Assembly: GCF_028640845.1 (NCBI RefSeq)
Contig: NC_080541.1
Location: 7,904,935 to 7,968,934 of the forward strand
DNA length: 64,000 nt
From: Ahaetulla prasina
Taxonomy: Eukaryota; Chordata; Lepidosauria; Squamata; Colubridae
Reading direction: 5' to 3'
Position numbers and translations under genes: made by a program. The notes under the pieces were generated by a model. It was not told the DNA's origin, did no database searches, and saw only the letters and a program-made list of their open reading frames with translations. Numbering within the stretch: the stretch's first letter is position 1; each line of letters starts with the position of its first letter. Shown here piece by piece: positions 45,655 through 56,370 of this stretch.

Positions 45655-46005
45655 ATTTTTTTATTTCTTTATTTATTTTGTCGAGTACATATTAGATAAT
45701 ATATATAAGTATATATTAGTGAATTGAATACATAAAGTGAATATAATTAAAGGGAACATTAGGACAGGGACAGTAGGCACGCTGGTGCTCTTATGCACGC
45801 CCCTTACAGACCTCTTAGGAATGGGGTGAGGTCAACAGTAGACAGTCTTAGGTTAAAGCTTTGGGGATTTTGGGAAGAGACCACAGAGTCAGGTAGTGTG
45901 TTCCAAGCATTAACAACTCTGTTGCTGAAGTCATATTTTCTGCAGTCGAGCTTGGAGCGGTTCACTTTAAGTTGGATTGCAACAGAGCAGCCTTTTCCTA
46001 AGACG
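45655..46005 (-). mobile_element. Rex1-like LINE 3' end
   Basis: Same 3' coding and UTR as 8739-9056 and 59513-60113: words GTGCTCTTATGCACGCCCCT and CTTAGGAATGGGGTGAGGTC, ending in TTTATTTATTTTGTCG. Confidence 0.75.
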
Positions 46006-46063
46006 TCGCTCAGGTAATTTGAAAGCAGGCAGGAACTTCATCCTCCAGTATGCTTCCCTATTT

Positions 46064-46500
46064 ACAGTTGGTGCTCGATTTACAACAATTGGTTTTAGTG
46101 ACCATTCGGAGTTTTAATGGGGCTGAAAAAAAATGGGACTTGTGACAGTGGTGGGTTCTACAAATTTTTGCTACCAGTTCTGTGGACGTGGCTTGGGCGT
46201 GGCGTGGCTTGGTGGGCGTGGCAGGGAAAGGATACTGTAAAATCTCCATTCCCACCCCACTCCAGGGGAAGGTCACTGCAAAATCCCCATTTCCTCCCGA
46301 TCAGTTGGGACTCGGGAGGCAGAGAATAGATAGGGGCGGAGCCAGTCAGATTTTTTTACTACCGGTTCTCCAAACTACTCAGAATTTCCGCTACCGAACC
46401 TGCTGAAACCCACCTCTGACTTGTGACCTTTGCAGCCATCCCAGGGGTTGCACTATTAAAATTCAGATGCTTGGCTCATGTTTACGATGATCGGCTTTCA
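46064..46500. mobile_element. Tigger-like MITE split by a hAT MITE
   Basis: Complement-orientation MITE words (GTGCTCGATTTACAACAATT, TTAGTGACCATTCGGAG) before 46146, and TGTGACCTTTGCAGCCATCC with AAATTCAGATGCTTGGC after 46419. Confidence 0.7.
46146..46418. mobile_element. hAT MITE (CAGTGGTGGGTTC)
   Basis: 273 bp with exact duplication ACTTGTGA (46138-46145 and 46419-46426). Confidence 0.93.
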
Positions 46501-46549
46501 TGCCGATCCCCTTTTGCCGCCTTCCGACAAACCAAGCCTGAAGTACAGA

Positions 46550-47232
46550 TGAACAGAGTTGGAAGGGACCTTGTAGGTCATCTAATCCAATCCCACCCCC
46601 CACCCAAGCAGGAGACCCTGGCCTTCACCATTTCTGGCAGATGGCTGTCCAATCTCTTCTTGAAAGCCTCCAGTGATGAAGCTCCCACAACACTTCTGAA
46701 GGCAACTTCTGTTCCATGGGCTGATTGTTTTCACTGTCGGAAAATTTCTCCTTATTTCCAGGTTAAGTCCAGTGGTGAAATCCATTTATTTTTTTTACTA
46801 CTGGTTCTGTGGGCATGGCTTGGTGGGCGTGGCAGGGGAAGGATACTGAAAAATCCCCATTCCCACCCTACGCCAGGGGAAGGATACTGCAAAATCCCCA
46901 TTCCCACCCCACTCCTGGGGGAAGGATATTGCAAAATATCCATTCCCACCCCACTCTGGGCCCAGCCAGAGGTGGTATTTGCCAGTTCTCCAAACTGCTC
47001 AAAATTTCCATCACTGTTTCTCCAGAACCTGCTGGATTTCACCCCTAGTTGAATCTCTCCTTCATCAGTTTCCATCCATTATTCCTTGTCTGGCCTTCAG
47101 GTGCTTTGGAAAATAGCTTGACCCCCTTCCTCCTCTATGTGGCAGCCCCTCAAATATCGGAAGACTGCTATCCTGTCTTCCCTGGTCCTTCTCTTCACTA
47201 GACCAGCCATGCCCAGTTCTTGTAACCATTCA
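46550..47232 (-). mobile_element. CR1 LINE 3' fragment split by a hAT MITE
   Basis: Antisense CR1 from ACAGAGTTGGAAGGGACCTT to CATGCCCAGTTCTTGTAACC, interrupted at 46770-47047. Confidence 0.87.
46770..47047. mobile_element. hAT MITE (CAGTGGTGAAATCC) inside CR1
   Basis: 278 bp, ends CAGTGGTGAAATCC and GGATTTCACCCCTA, flanks GTTAAGTC and GTTGAATC (6 of 8). Contains three ~42-bp modules around GGGGAAGGATACTGCAAAAT. Confidence 0.83.
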
Positions 47233-48160
47233 CACCTAAGTTGCGTACCTTCTCCATCGGGGCCAATGACTCACCCCCGACAGACAGCCGCATCTGCAGC
47301 TGACTGTACCGAGGTGCTGGCATCCACAGCCACTCAGTCTTGGAGGGATTAAGTTTGAGCCTGTTCCTCCCCATCCAGACCCATACGGCTTCCAAATACC
47401 GGGACAGCACTTCGACAGCTTTACTGGGGTGGCCTGGGGTGTAAAAGTACAGCTGAGTGTCATCAGCGTACAGTTGGTATCTCACCCCAAAGCCACTGAT
47501 GATCTCACCCAGCAGCTTCATATAGATGTTGAACAGGAGGGGTGAGAGAATCGACCCCTGCGGCACCCCCCACATGAGGCACCTTGGAGTCAATCTCTGC
47601 CCCCCTGTCAACACCGTCTGCGTCCGGTCAGAGAGGTAGGAGGAGAACCACCGATAAACGGTGCCTCCCACTCCCAACCGCTCCAACCGGCGCAGCAGGA
47701 TACCGTGGTCAATGGTATCAAAAGCCGCTGAGAGGTCTAATAGGACCAGGGCAGAGGAGTAACCCTTATCCCTGGCCCTCCAGAGATCATCCACCAGTGC
47801 GACCAAAGCTGTCTCCGTACTGTATCCGGGCCGGAAGCCGGACTGGAACGGGTCTAGATAGACAGCTTCATCCAGGTACTGGGGTAGCTGACATGCCACC
47901 ACACTCTCTACAACCTTCGCCGTGAAGCAAAGATTGGAGACTGGCCGGTAGTTCCCTAAAACAGCTGGGTCCAGGGAAGGCTTCTTGAGGAGGGGTCTCA
48001 CCACCGCCTCTTTCAAGGCCGCGGGAAAGACCCCCTCCCGCAGAGAAGCATTTGTAATCCCCTGGAGCCAGCCTCGTGTCACCTCCTGAGTAGCCAGTAC
48101 TAACCAGGAGGGGCACGGATCCAGTAAACATGTGGTGGCGTTCAGCCTACCCAGCAAGGA
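47233..48160 (-). mobile_element. L2-like LINE reverse transcriptase, long open frame
   Basis: The best RT in the window: a 319-codon frame (47198-48157, - strand). Order: KKPSLDPAVLGNYRPVSNLC, DPFQSGFRPGYSTETALVAL, LLDLSAAFDTIDHGILLRRL (first catalytic Asp region), MWGVPQGSILSPLLFNIYMK and GVRYQLYADDTQLYFYTPGH with the YADD box, then NPSKTEWLWM. EN and the C-terminus are absent. It ends at 47232 inside a CR1 copy. All visible RT catalytic motifs are intact, but the truncated element cannot be autonomous. Confidence 0.93.
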
Positions 48161-48162
48161 AG

Positions 48163-48252
48163 ACCGTAAAATGAGGGAAGTTCACTCAACAAGGGTCTTG
48201 CTTAGCAAAAGAAATGTTGGCTCTATCATGGTCGTCAGTCGAGGGCTACCTG
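48163..48252. mobile_element. Tigger-like MITE terminal fragment
   Basis: Ends GTCGTCAGTCGAGGGCTACC, the outer part of the MITE family at 31695. Confidence 0.6.
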
Positions 48253-48394
48253 AATTTATAATCCATGACTCGGCTGTTTGTTCGATCTTCTTTTGAGCTC
48301 TAACTTGGACTTCAGGCAAAGGATAGATTCTTTAATAATCTTTACTGTTACAATTACTGTTACGTTACGAGTCCCTTGGACTGTAAGGTGATCA

Positions 48395-48706
48395 AACCGA
48401 TCAGTCCTAGAGGAGATCAACCCTGACTGCTCTTTAGAAGGCCAGATCCTGAAGATGAAACTCAAATACGTTGGCCACCTAATGAGAAGGAAGGACTCCC
48501 TGGAGAAGAGCCAAATGCTGGGAACGATGGAGGGCAAAAGAAGAAGGGGACAGCGGAAAACGAGGTGGCTGGATGGAGTCACTGAAGCAGTCTGCCTGAG
48601 CTTAACTGGACTCCAGAGGATGGTAGAGGACAGGAAGGCCTGGAGGAACATTGTCCATTGTGTCCCGATGGATCGACACGACTTCGCAACTGACAACAAC
48701 ATCAAC
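48395..48706 (+). mobile_element. Bov-B LINE 3' end
   Basis: Encodes LKMKLKYVGHLMRRKDSLEK and MLGTMEGKRRRGQRKTRWLD, the Bov-B (RTE clade) C-terminus, and ends with the Bov-B 3' words GGATCGACACGACTTCGCAA, CTGACAACAAC. Confidence 0.9.
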
Positions 48707-48799
48707 TGTTACAATTATTCTCAACCATTCTCCATGTATGCAGTTCTTCCCATGCCTTATGGAGAAATAACTGCAACACAGCTGCCACAAAATAGAGGG

Positions 48800-49050
48800 A
48801 GTCAACCTATTTTCCAAAGCGGAAACTAATCAAGGAGAGAACCAACCTCAAACTAAGGAGAAATTTCCTGACAGTGAGAACAATGAATCAGTGGGACGAC
48901 TTGCCTCCAGAAGTTGCAAATGCTCCAACACTGGAAGTTTTTAAGAAGACGTTGGCTAGCCACTTGTCCGAAGGGGTGTAGGGTTTCCTGCCTAAGCCGG
49001 GGGTTGGACTAGAAGACCTCCAAGCTCCCTTCCAACTCTGTTTTCTGTTT
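48800..49050 (+). mobile_element. CR1 LINE 3' end
   Basis: GGAGAAATTTCCTGACAGTG, GACTAGAAGACCTCCAAGCT, CCCTTCCAACTCTG. Confidence 0.87.
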
Positions 49051-49377
49051 TCTTCAACACTTCTCTGCCCATGTAGAGTACTGGATGTGATTCACTTGCC
49101 TGAGAAATATTTATGTGTGCTTAACGCTCGCTTGTTAGGTTGCAGCTGCATTCTAAATTCCAGTAGTGTACTCTTGCTAGCAAAATTAAAATGCTAATTG
49201 CTAGTTCACAGGAGAGGGAGAAACAAAGATAAGTGAGTGGGATTCTCCAGATGGGATGAAAATGTACAGGTTGACCTTAACTTCTGATCCCAATCAGGGC
49301 CAGATTTTCCATTGGTTGTTCAATCAGTCATGGCCAATTTTATCAGCTTTATGGCCGGGCTTGTTAAGCAAATCAAG

Positions 49378-49640
49378 GGGCCTCTGTGGCTCAGGCTGCT
49401 AATGCAGTCTGTTATTAACAGCAGCTGCCTGCAATTACTGCAGGTTCAAGTCCCACCAGGCCCAAGGTTGACTCAGCCTTCCATTCTTTATAAGGTAGGT
49501 AAAATGAGGTCCCAGATTGTTGGGGGCAATAAAGTTGACTTGGTATATAAATATACAAATAGAATGAAGACTATTGCTAACATAGTGTAAGCCGCCCTGA
49601 GTCTTCGGAGAAGGGCGGGATATAAATGCAAATTTTAAAA
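49378..49640 (+). mobile_element. tRNA-derived SINE with L2-like tail
   Basis: Complete unit, GGGGCCTCTGTGGCTCAGGC to GGGCGGGATATAAATGCAAA; B box GCAGGTTCAAGTCCCACC. Confidence 0.92.
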
Positions 49641-49675
49641 AAATAATTGCAGTTCGACATAATAGCAGAGTAACC

Positions 49676-49945
49676 AAATAAGAGAGCTGGAAGGGACCTT
49701 GGAGGTCTTCTAGTCCAACCCCTTGCTCAATCAGGAGACCCTATCCCATTTCAGATAGGTGGTTGTCTAGTCTCTTCTTAAAAACTTCCAGTGAAGAAGC
49801 AGCCACAACTTCTGTTTGGAAAATGCTCCAACACGGGAAGTTTTTAAGAAGAGATTGGATGACCATTTGTCTGCAGTGGTATAGGGTTTCCTGTCTGAGC
49901 AGGGGGCTGGACTAGAAGACCTCCAAGGTCCCTTCTAACTATTCT
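49676..49945. mobile_element. CR1 3' ends in foldback orientation
   Basis: 49676-49813 is an antisense CR1 3' end; from 49816 a sense CR1 3' end runs to 49940. The two arms are complements of one another over about 120 bp, with (TTCTA)n at the outer end. Confidence 0.85.
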
Positions 49946-49969
49946 ATTCTATTCTATTCTATTCTATTT

Positions 49970-50218
49970 GCATTTATATCCCGCCCTTCTCCGAAGACTC
50001 AGGGCGGCTTACACTATGTCAAGCAATAGTCTTCATCCATTTGTATATTATATACAAAGTCAACTTATTGCCCCCAACAATCTGGGTCCTCACTTTACCT
50101 ACCTTATAAAGGATGGAAGGCTGAGTCAACCTTGGGCCTGGTGGGGCTTGAACCTGCAGTAATTGCAAGCAGCTGCTGTTCATAACAGACTGTCTTACCA
50201 GTCTGAGCCACAGAGGCC
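49970..50218 (-). mobile_element. SINE inserted in (TTCTA)n
   Basis: Antisense unit of the L2-tail SINE family. (TTCTA)n lies on both sides (49942-49967 and 50219-50234), so it landed in the array. Confidence 0.9.
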
Positions 50219-50235
50219 CTATTCTATTCTATTCC

Positions 50236-50515
50236 AAGCAGGAGACCCTATACCATTCCAGACAAGTGGCTGTCCAGTTTCTTCTGAAAAGCCTCCAGTG
50301 ATGAAGCACCCACAACTTCTGAAGGCAAAGCCTTAATTGTCCCCACAGTCAGGAAATTTCTCCTTAGTTCCAGGTTGCTTCTCTCCTTGATTAGTTTCCA
50401 TCCATTGTTTCTTGCCCTGCCTTCAGGTGGCTTGGAGAATAGGTTGACCCCCCCTCTCCTCTGTGGCAACCCCTCAAACATTGGATATCTTCTCCCGTCC
50501 TCCTTCCATACCACA
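50236..50515 (-). mobile_element. CR1 LINE 3' fragment
   Basis: AGCAGGAGACCCTATACCAT to CCCTCAAACATTGGATATC; - strand coding [15 protein letters not shown]. Confidence 0.87.
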
Positions 50516-50737
50516 GAATTAGTTCAGGAGGCATCGTTTTTCTAAATTGTTCTCAGGAAAAGTCTGGTAGCTGCTTCTGCTACCCCATGCGTAGCCCTTT
50601 AATTGTTGATGGAAGCTTTAGTTAGAAATAGTGCCTGGGCTTGAAATAATGTCACCTCTATTGCACTGGGCATTCTGGCTTCTCTTGCAAGGGAGAAAAA
50701 CCTGTTTTGTTTGGACTGACCTTTCTTTTATTGAATT
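50516..50737. other. Unassigned sequence
   Basis: Short stretch with no recognised feature. Confidence 0.4.
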
Positions 50738-51312
50738 GAATAGAATAGAATAGAATAGAATAGAATAGAATAGAATAGAATAGAATAGAATAGAATAGAA
50801 TTTTATTGGCCAAGTGTGATTGGACACACAAGGAATTTGTCTTGGTGCATATGCTCTCAGTGTACATAAAACAAAAGATACCTTCATCAAGGTACAACAT
50901 TTACAACACAATTGATGGTCAATATATCAATATAAATCATAAGGATTGCCAGCAACAGAGTTACAATCATACAGTCATAAGTGGAAAGAGATTGGTGATG
51001 GGAACTATGAGACGATTAATAGTAGTGCAGATTCAGTAAACAGTCTGACAGTGTTGATGGAATTATTTGTTTAGCAGAGTGATGGCCTTCGGGAAAAAAC
51101 TGTTCTTGTGTCTAGTTGTTCTGGTGTGCAGTGCTCTATAGCGTCGTTTTGAGGGTAGGAGTTGAAACAGTTTATGTCCAGGATGCGAGAGATCTGTAAA
51201 TATTTTCACGGCCCTCTTCTTGATTCGTGCAGTATACAGGTCCTCAATGGAAGGCAGGTTGGTAGCAATTATTTTTTCTGCAGTTCTAATGATCTTCTGA
51301 AGTCTGTGTTGT
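50738..51312 (-). mobile_element. Rex1/CR1-group LINE 3' region with (AGAAT)n tail
   Basis: (AGAAT)n at 50738-50800, then TTTTATTGGCCAAGTGTGAT, GGACACACAAGG and a body parallel to 19590-20150. Confidence 0.8.
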
Positions 51313-51321
51313 ACTGGTCAC

Positions 51322-51680
51322 CCAGCAGGGCAGGGCAGGGCAGGGCAGGGCAGGGCAGGGCGGGATTCTACTGGTTTGGACCATTTCGGGCGAACCGGTA
51401 GCTCCGACGATCAGCTGGGAGCAAACCAGTTCGCTCCAATGATCAGCTGGGCCTGCCCGTCCACCCCTGCGCTTTACTTACCTATATCTTTGCAGCTGAT
51501 TAGTGAGGCAGAGCAGATTGCCACCCCTTATAATTCCTTAGCACTAACGCGGAAGGTGATTTTTCTTTCTATTGCAAATGCACACATAGCGTGCGTCTGG
51601 TTCAGGGCGAAGCGCACAATCACCGAACTGGTTGTTAAGCCGGTAGGATCCCACCACCGGGGTGGGCCCTTCTCACAATG
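51322..51680. mobile_element. (GGGCA)n and a hAT-like MITE fragment
   Basis: About eight GGGCA units at 51325-51361, then an ACCGGTAGC-bearing segment ending GGTAGGATCCCACCACCGGG, like the CAGAGGTG hAT family. No duplication found. Confidence 0.55.
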
Positions 51681-51699
51681 AACCTATAGGAAAACCGAC

Positions 51700-51757
51700 A
51701 CACCTTTGTAGATTCTTTGTAGATTCTTTGTAGATTCTTTGTAGATTCTATATTGAC
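51700..51757 (+). repeat. 13-bp tandem repeat
   Basis: Four copies of GTAGATTCTTTGT. Confidence 0.95.
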
Positions 51758-51899
51758 CATCAATTGTGTTGTAAATGTTATACCTTGATGAACATATCTT
51801 TTCTTTTATGTACACTGAGAGCATATGCACCAAGACAAATTCCTTGTGTGTCCAATCACACTTGGCCAATAAAATTCTATTCTATTCTATTCTATTCTT
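51758..51899 (+). mobile_element. Rex1/CR1-group LINE 3' tail with (TTCTA)n
   Basis: Same ~115-bp tail as at 20945 and 21197, ending TTGGCCAATAAAATTCTATT. Confidence 0.85.
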
Positions 51900-52640
51900 G
51901 CTCAGCTCCAAGACCTTTCACTTGCGGAAACCACAACCCGAGATTCAAATTCAGACTCACCGTTGATCTGCTGTATAAAAACCTAGAGCTGTTTGATGGG
52001 ATCGAATCCTTAACGAACAGCTCATGCTTTTTATCTCTGTTTTTACATGCCATCTGTGTTAGCCAGCCAAACACATGACGCCTGGACTTTATTCCTTTGC
52101 AAATGAGAATGTTAAGTGAGCTCCACCGAGCGCCATCAAAGGTTTCTGCGTTAGCGAGAGACCCGAAACCGAAATAATTTCTTGGTTCAGGTGAGCAGCT
52201 CTGTAAAGGTAGTTTCCTCTGTAATCGGCTGCCTCCCTTGTAGCTCTGCAAACAGGGCTGATCGTTTGACAGAGCGGAAGCTGCCTTTATACCTTTTGGA
52301 TTGGTGCCAGGTTAGGCTTTGCATTCAGGAAATAATTAATCTCTCTACGGCATACAAACCCTAAATCAATCGTAGACTAATTGGCTGTGGGAAAGATGAA
52401 ATCAATTTCTCCGATCTGAAGTTTCTGTCTTATGACCTTTTACATTTTAATTGGATGTGAGAATCGGAGGCTTTTCACGGACACATAGAGAGGAGGTGTG
52501 GTACACCACCGGATGAATAGAGAAGGTGGGTGAGTTTACCCTTCATTGGACTGTCCCATTGCAGATACAACGTAAGGATTGGAGACCAGTGAAATATCTA
52601 AATTCTATATCTGAATAAGCCTTCTGACATTTTCAACTTT
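51900..52640. other. Unassigned intronic sequence
   Basis: No gene or recognised repeat. Confidence 0.5.
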
Positions 52641-53166
52641 AATGTTAATGAAAAAGGAAAAAAAGCGTCAAGTCTTTGAAAAGAGTTCAGAGAAGAGCAG
52701 CAAAACAAAAGTGTGTATAGTCAAGGCTCTGGTTTTCCCCGTTGCAATGGATGGCTGTGAAAGTTGGACCATAAGGAAGGCTGAGCACCAAAGAATTGAG
52801 GCCTTTGAACTCTGGTGCTGGAGAAGACTCCTGCGAGTCCCTTGGACTGCAAGGCGATCAAACCCATCGATCCTAGAGGAGATCAACCCTGACTGCTCTT
52901 TCGAAGGCCAGTTCCTGAAGATGAAACTCAAATACTTTGGCCACCTAATGAGAAAGAAGGACTCCCTGAAGAAGAGCCTAATGCTGGGAAAGATTGAGGG
53001 CAAAAGAACAAGGGGATGACAAAGAACGAGGTGACTGAATGGAGTCACTGAAGCAGTTGGTGTGAGCTTCAATGGACTCCAGAGGATGATAGAGGACAGG
53101 AAGGCCTGGAGGGACATTGTCCATGGGGTTGCAATGGGTTGGACACGACTTCACAACTAACAACAA
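52641..53166 (+). mobile_element. Bov-B LINE 3' end
   Basis: Frame 52642-53019 encodes KALVFPVAMDGCESWTIRKA, FELWCWRRLLRVPWTARRSN and MKLKYFGHLMRKKDSLKKSL, the conserved Bov-B C-terminus. It ends with GGGTTGGACACGACTTCACA, ACTAACAACAAG. 5'-truncated; two frame breaks near the end. Confidence 0.95.
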
Positions 53167-53562
53167 GAAGAAGTTAAAAGATACAAAGAACAATTGCAGG
53201 AATTGGGTACACCTAGTTTAGTGAAAAGAAGGACTACTGGTGACATGATAGCAGTCTTCCAATACTTGAAGGGCTTCCACCAGGAAGAGGGTTTTTGGTT
53301 GTTTACCAAAGTACCTGTAGGCAGGACAAGAAACAATGGACAGAAACTAACCAAGAAGAAAACCAAGCTAGAAATAAGAAGATAAGAAGAAAATTCCTGC
53401 CAGTGAACACAATTAACCAGTGGAACAAATTGCCTACAGAAGTTGTGGGTGTCCCATCCCTTGAGTCTTTTTAAAAAGAGGTTGGACTATTTATCAAAAA
53501 TAGTATAGGTCTCCTGCAAGAGCAGGAGGTTAGACTAGATGATCTCCAAGGTCCCTTCCAAC
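53167..53562 (+). mobile_element. CR1 LINE 3' end
   Basis: Starts at the Bov-B 3' end. Encodes [20 protein letters not shown], then the usual UTR ending AGGTCCCTTCCAACTCTT. Confidence 0.85.
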
Positions 53563-54025
53563 TCTTATCCAGTTTTGGTCACCACACTATAAAAAAGACG
53601 TTGAGACTCTAGAAAGAGTGCCGAGAAGAGCAATCGAGATGATGAGGGGACTGGAGGCTAAAACATACAATGAACAGTTGCAGGAACTGGGCAGGCTACT
53701 CTAGCGAAGAGAAGGACCAGGGGAGACAGGATAGCAGTCTTCCAATATTTGAGGGGCTGCCACAGAGAGGAAGGGGGTCAAGCTATTTTCCAAAGCACCT
53801 GAAGGCCAGACAAGGAATAATGGATGGAAACTGAACAAGGAGAGATTCAACCTGGAAATAAGGAGAACTTTCCTGACAGTGAGAAGTTTTGGGAGCTTCA
53901 TCCCTGGAAGCTTTCAAGAAGAGACTAGACTGCCATCTGTCAGAAATGGTGTAGGGTCTCCTGCTTGGGCAGGGGGTTGGACTAGACAACCTACAAAGTC
54001 CCTTCCAATTCTGTTAATCTGTAAA
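53563..54025 (+). mobile_element. CR1 LINE 3' end, second copy
   Basis: Starts CCAGTTTTGGTCACCACACT, head to tail with the previous copy, ends CCTTCCAATTCTGTTAATC. Confidence 0.87.
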
Positions 54026-54143
54026 ATCTGTTAATTATGGGTAACGTGCTAGATGAGCGGAATAAGACAGTTGATCCAGAATCTTTGGACTGCAAAGATT
54101 GGAGAAATTAAAGAAGGCTTTTTCTTAGCACTAAACCAGACAT

Positions 54144-54799
54144 TGTAGGAGATGATCAGGCTGAGCCCGAGGGAGGGGTCAAACACGTCATAAGTCACGA
54201 GTCCCTGCGTGCCCGCAAGAGATCTATAAGTCCAACCCTCCTTGATTGCTTTTCACCGACCCGTGCGCTCTCACAGAGAGGGACTCCTCAGGGTGCCGTC
54301 CGCCAAGCAATGTCGGCTGGCGGTCCCCAGGGGAAGGGCCTTCTCTGTGGGGGCTCCCACCCTCTGGAATGAACTTCCCCCAGGACTCGGTCAACTGCCT
54401 GACCTTTGGACCTTCCGCCGCGAATTGAAGACTTACCTATTTATTCGTGCAGGACTGGCATAGAAATTTTTAGTAGCTTTTAATATTTTGATGTAAATTT
54501 TTTGGGGGTTTTGTGGTTTTAAATGGTTTTAATTTTGGCCTGATATTCAATAAGTTTTTTAATTATGGTTTTATTGTGTACATAATTATTGTTTTATTCT
54601 GGCTGTGAACCGCCCTGAGTCCTTCGGGAGAAGGGCAGTATAAAAATCTAATAAATCTAACTCTAATCTAATCTTCTTATCTCCCGCACATTTTCCTTGA
54701 CCGTTAGTTGGTCAGATTCTTGTAGAGCGCTTAAGCTTGCAATAAACCTTTATACCCAGTTGAACTGCCTGAATCTTGTGATTTCCCGGGCGTTTGACA
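54144..54799 (+). mobile_element. Probable solo LTR split by L2
   Basis: Ends TGTAGGAG and CGTTTGACA, flanks GACAT and GCCAT (4 of 5), TATA-like CTATAAG at 54225 and AATAAA at about 54752. An L2 fragment (54243-54665) is inserted. Confidence 0.55.
54243..54665 (+). mobile_element. L2-like LINE 3' end
   Basis: Frame 54242-54463: LLRVPSAKQCRLAVPRGRAF, GAPTLWNELPPGLGQLPDLW, RRELKTYLFIRAGLA stop; 3' end ACCGCCCTGAGTCCTTCGGG. Confidence 0.9.
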
Positions 54800-54804
54800 G
54801 CCAT

Positions 54805-55725
54805 CCTGTGTTCTGTCCATAAGCCTATTCTCCTGGCAACATCCATATTTTCCTTGGAATGAGCTCAGTGGGTGATTGCTAATTACCCCTGCCTTGGTTT
54901 GCCAAGAGAATCGGAAAATTTACTTTGCCAGAAATGTCTCGTCAGAGAAGCTCGAGACGTGTCAAATACGTGCACAAAGAACTGTTTGTTTGCGGTCCTT
55001 TTCTTCATTCGTAAAGGTTTTCTATCCAACATCCCTCTCTTTTTTTTTTTTTTTTATTTCGGAAAAATGTACGACTGGCATGAATAGGAACGATTTTTTT
55101 TTAATCTATTCTTTTTTTTTTTTGCCAAGCTGTGGTGAGATCTTTGGGGCGATTTGTCATGCACAAACCCAGGCAGCTGGGAGGGGTTGTGACAGTGACA
55201 AAATATTAGGTTTAGCTCAAATGGTTTCTACTGACAAAACTAAAAATAACAAGAGAGAGGAGAGGCTGAAGCAAGAATGTGATGAAATAAACGGAAAAAA
55301 AGTTGACCCGGTTGATTTGAGGCTTGTTATTGCTAAATTAATCTACCAGAAATGAATGTTTCTGACCTTTTCACTACTCTGTCAGTTGATGAGGTTTTGA
55401 AGGTGTTAAAGATACCTAAACTCTTTTGTGTCATTCGGGAAGAGCGAATAATGATAATTTAAAAAAAATATGGGTGTATATTTTAAAATGTTATCCCGGC
55501 TGGCAACACCTGTACATATTTTTTACTGATGAATACTATTTTGAATTAACTGCAGTTCGCTGCCTAATCAGGATTCAAAGGAACATCTTGCCATTATTAT
55601 CAATTGCATTTCTGTCAGGCAGTGGGTATGTGTTGTGATTTGTCGGTCAGCTTGTTTAGATTCCTGCGGATTCTTCACCTGTTAAACGATACCAATTTAA
55701 CAATAACAAAAGAGGAAAACATACT
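54805..55725. other. Unassigned intronic sequence
   Basis: A 159-codon + strand frame (54876-55355) has a Lys/Glu-rich end, but much of it is poly-Phe from T-runs. I recognise no family. Confidence 0.45.
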
Positions 55726-55980
55726 CTGGTGGCTCAGACTGGTAAGACAGTCTGTTATTAACAGCAGCTGCTTGCAATTACTGCAGGTTCAAGTCCCACC
55801 AGGCCCAAGGTTGACTCAGCCTTCCATCCTTTATAAGGTAGGTAAAATGAGGACCCAGATTGTTGGGGGCAATAAGTTGACTCTGTATATAATATACAAA
55901 TGGATGAAGACTATTGCTTGACATAGTGTAAGCCACCCTGAGTCTTCGGAGAAGGGCGGGATATAAATGCAAATTTAAAA
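55726..55980 (+). mobile_element. tRNA-derived SINE with L2-like tail
   Basis: CTGGTGGCTCAGACTGGTAA to GGGCGGGATATAAATGCAAA. Confidence 0.9.
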
Positions 55981-56370
55981 CAAATGCCTAGGTGAATTCA
56001 GATTTTTTCCATTAAGAAGAATTAATGAAAGATTTTAGTTTCTCATTTAAAAGCCAATACCTCTATAAAGTATAACTTCTTCATCCTAAAAATAATAGGG
56101 CATATTCCTATTCGAATATACCCTTTTTTTTTTTTTTTGGATGAAGAATGAACTGATATGAAAGTCAAAAGATAATATGTATGATTAACAACAGGTAAAG
56201 AGACTGTACATTTGTATGTTTTATGAGAAATAAAAAAGTAAAAAAATAAAAACAAAAAATAAATAAAATATAACTTCATACTAATAACGATGTGGGCTGA
56301 AAATTGTAAACGTGTTGTAAAATGCCAGACTTTTACCACTGTAGAGAAGATGCTAGCTATGGATGTTTAT
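55981..56370. other. Unassigned AT-rich sequence
   Basis: No feature seen apart from T- and A-runs. Confidence 0.5.

Noticed and set aside
54876..55355. 159-codon frame with a Lys/Glu-rich end
   Set aside because: The middle is poly-Phe from T-runs, and no family or splice sites were recognised.
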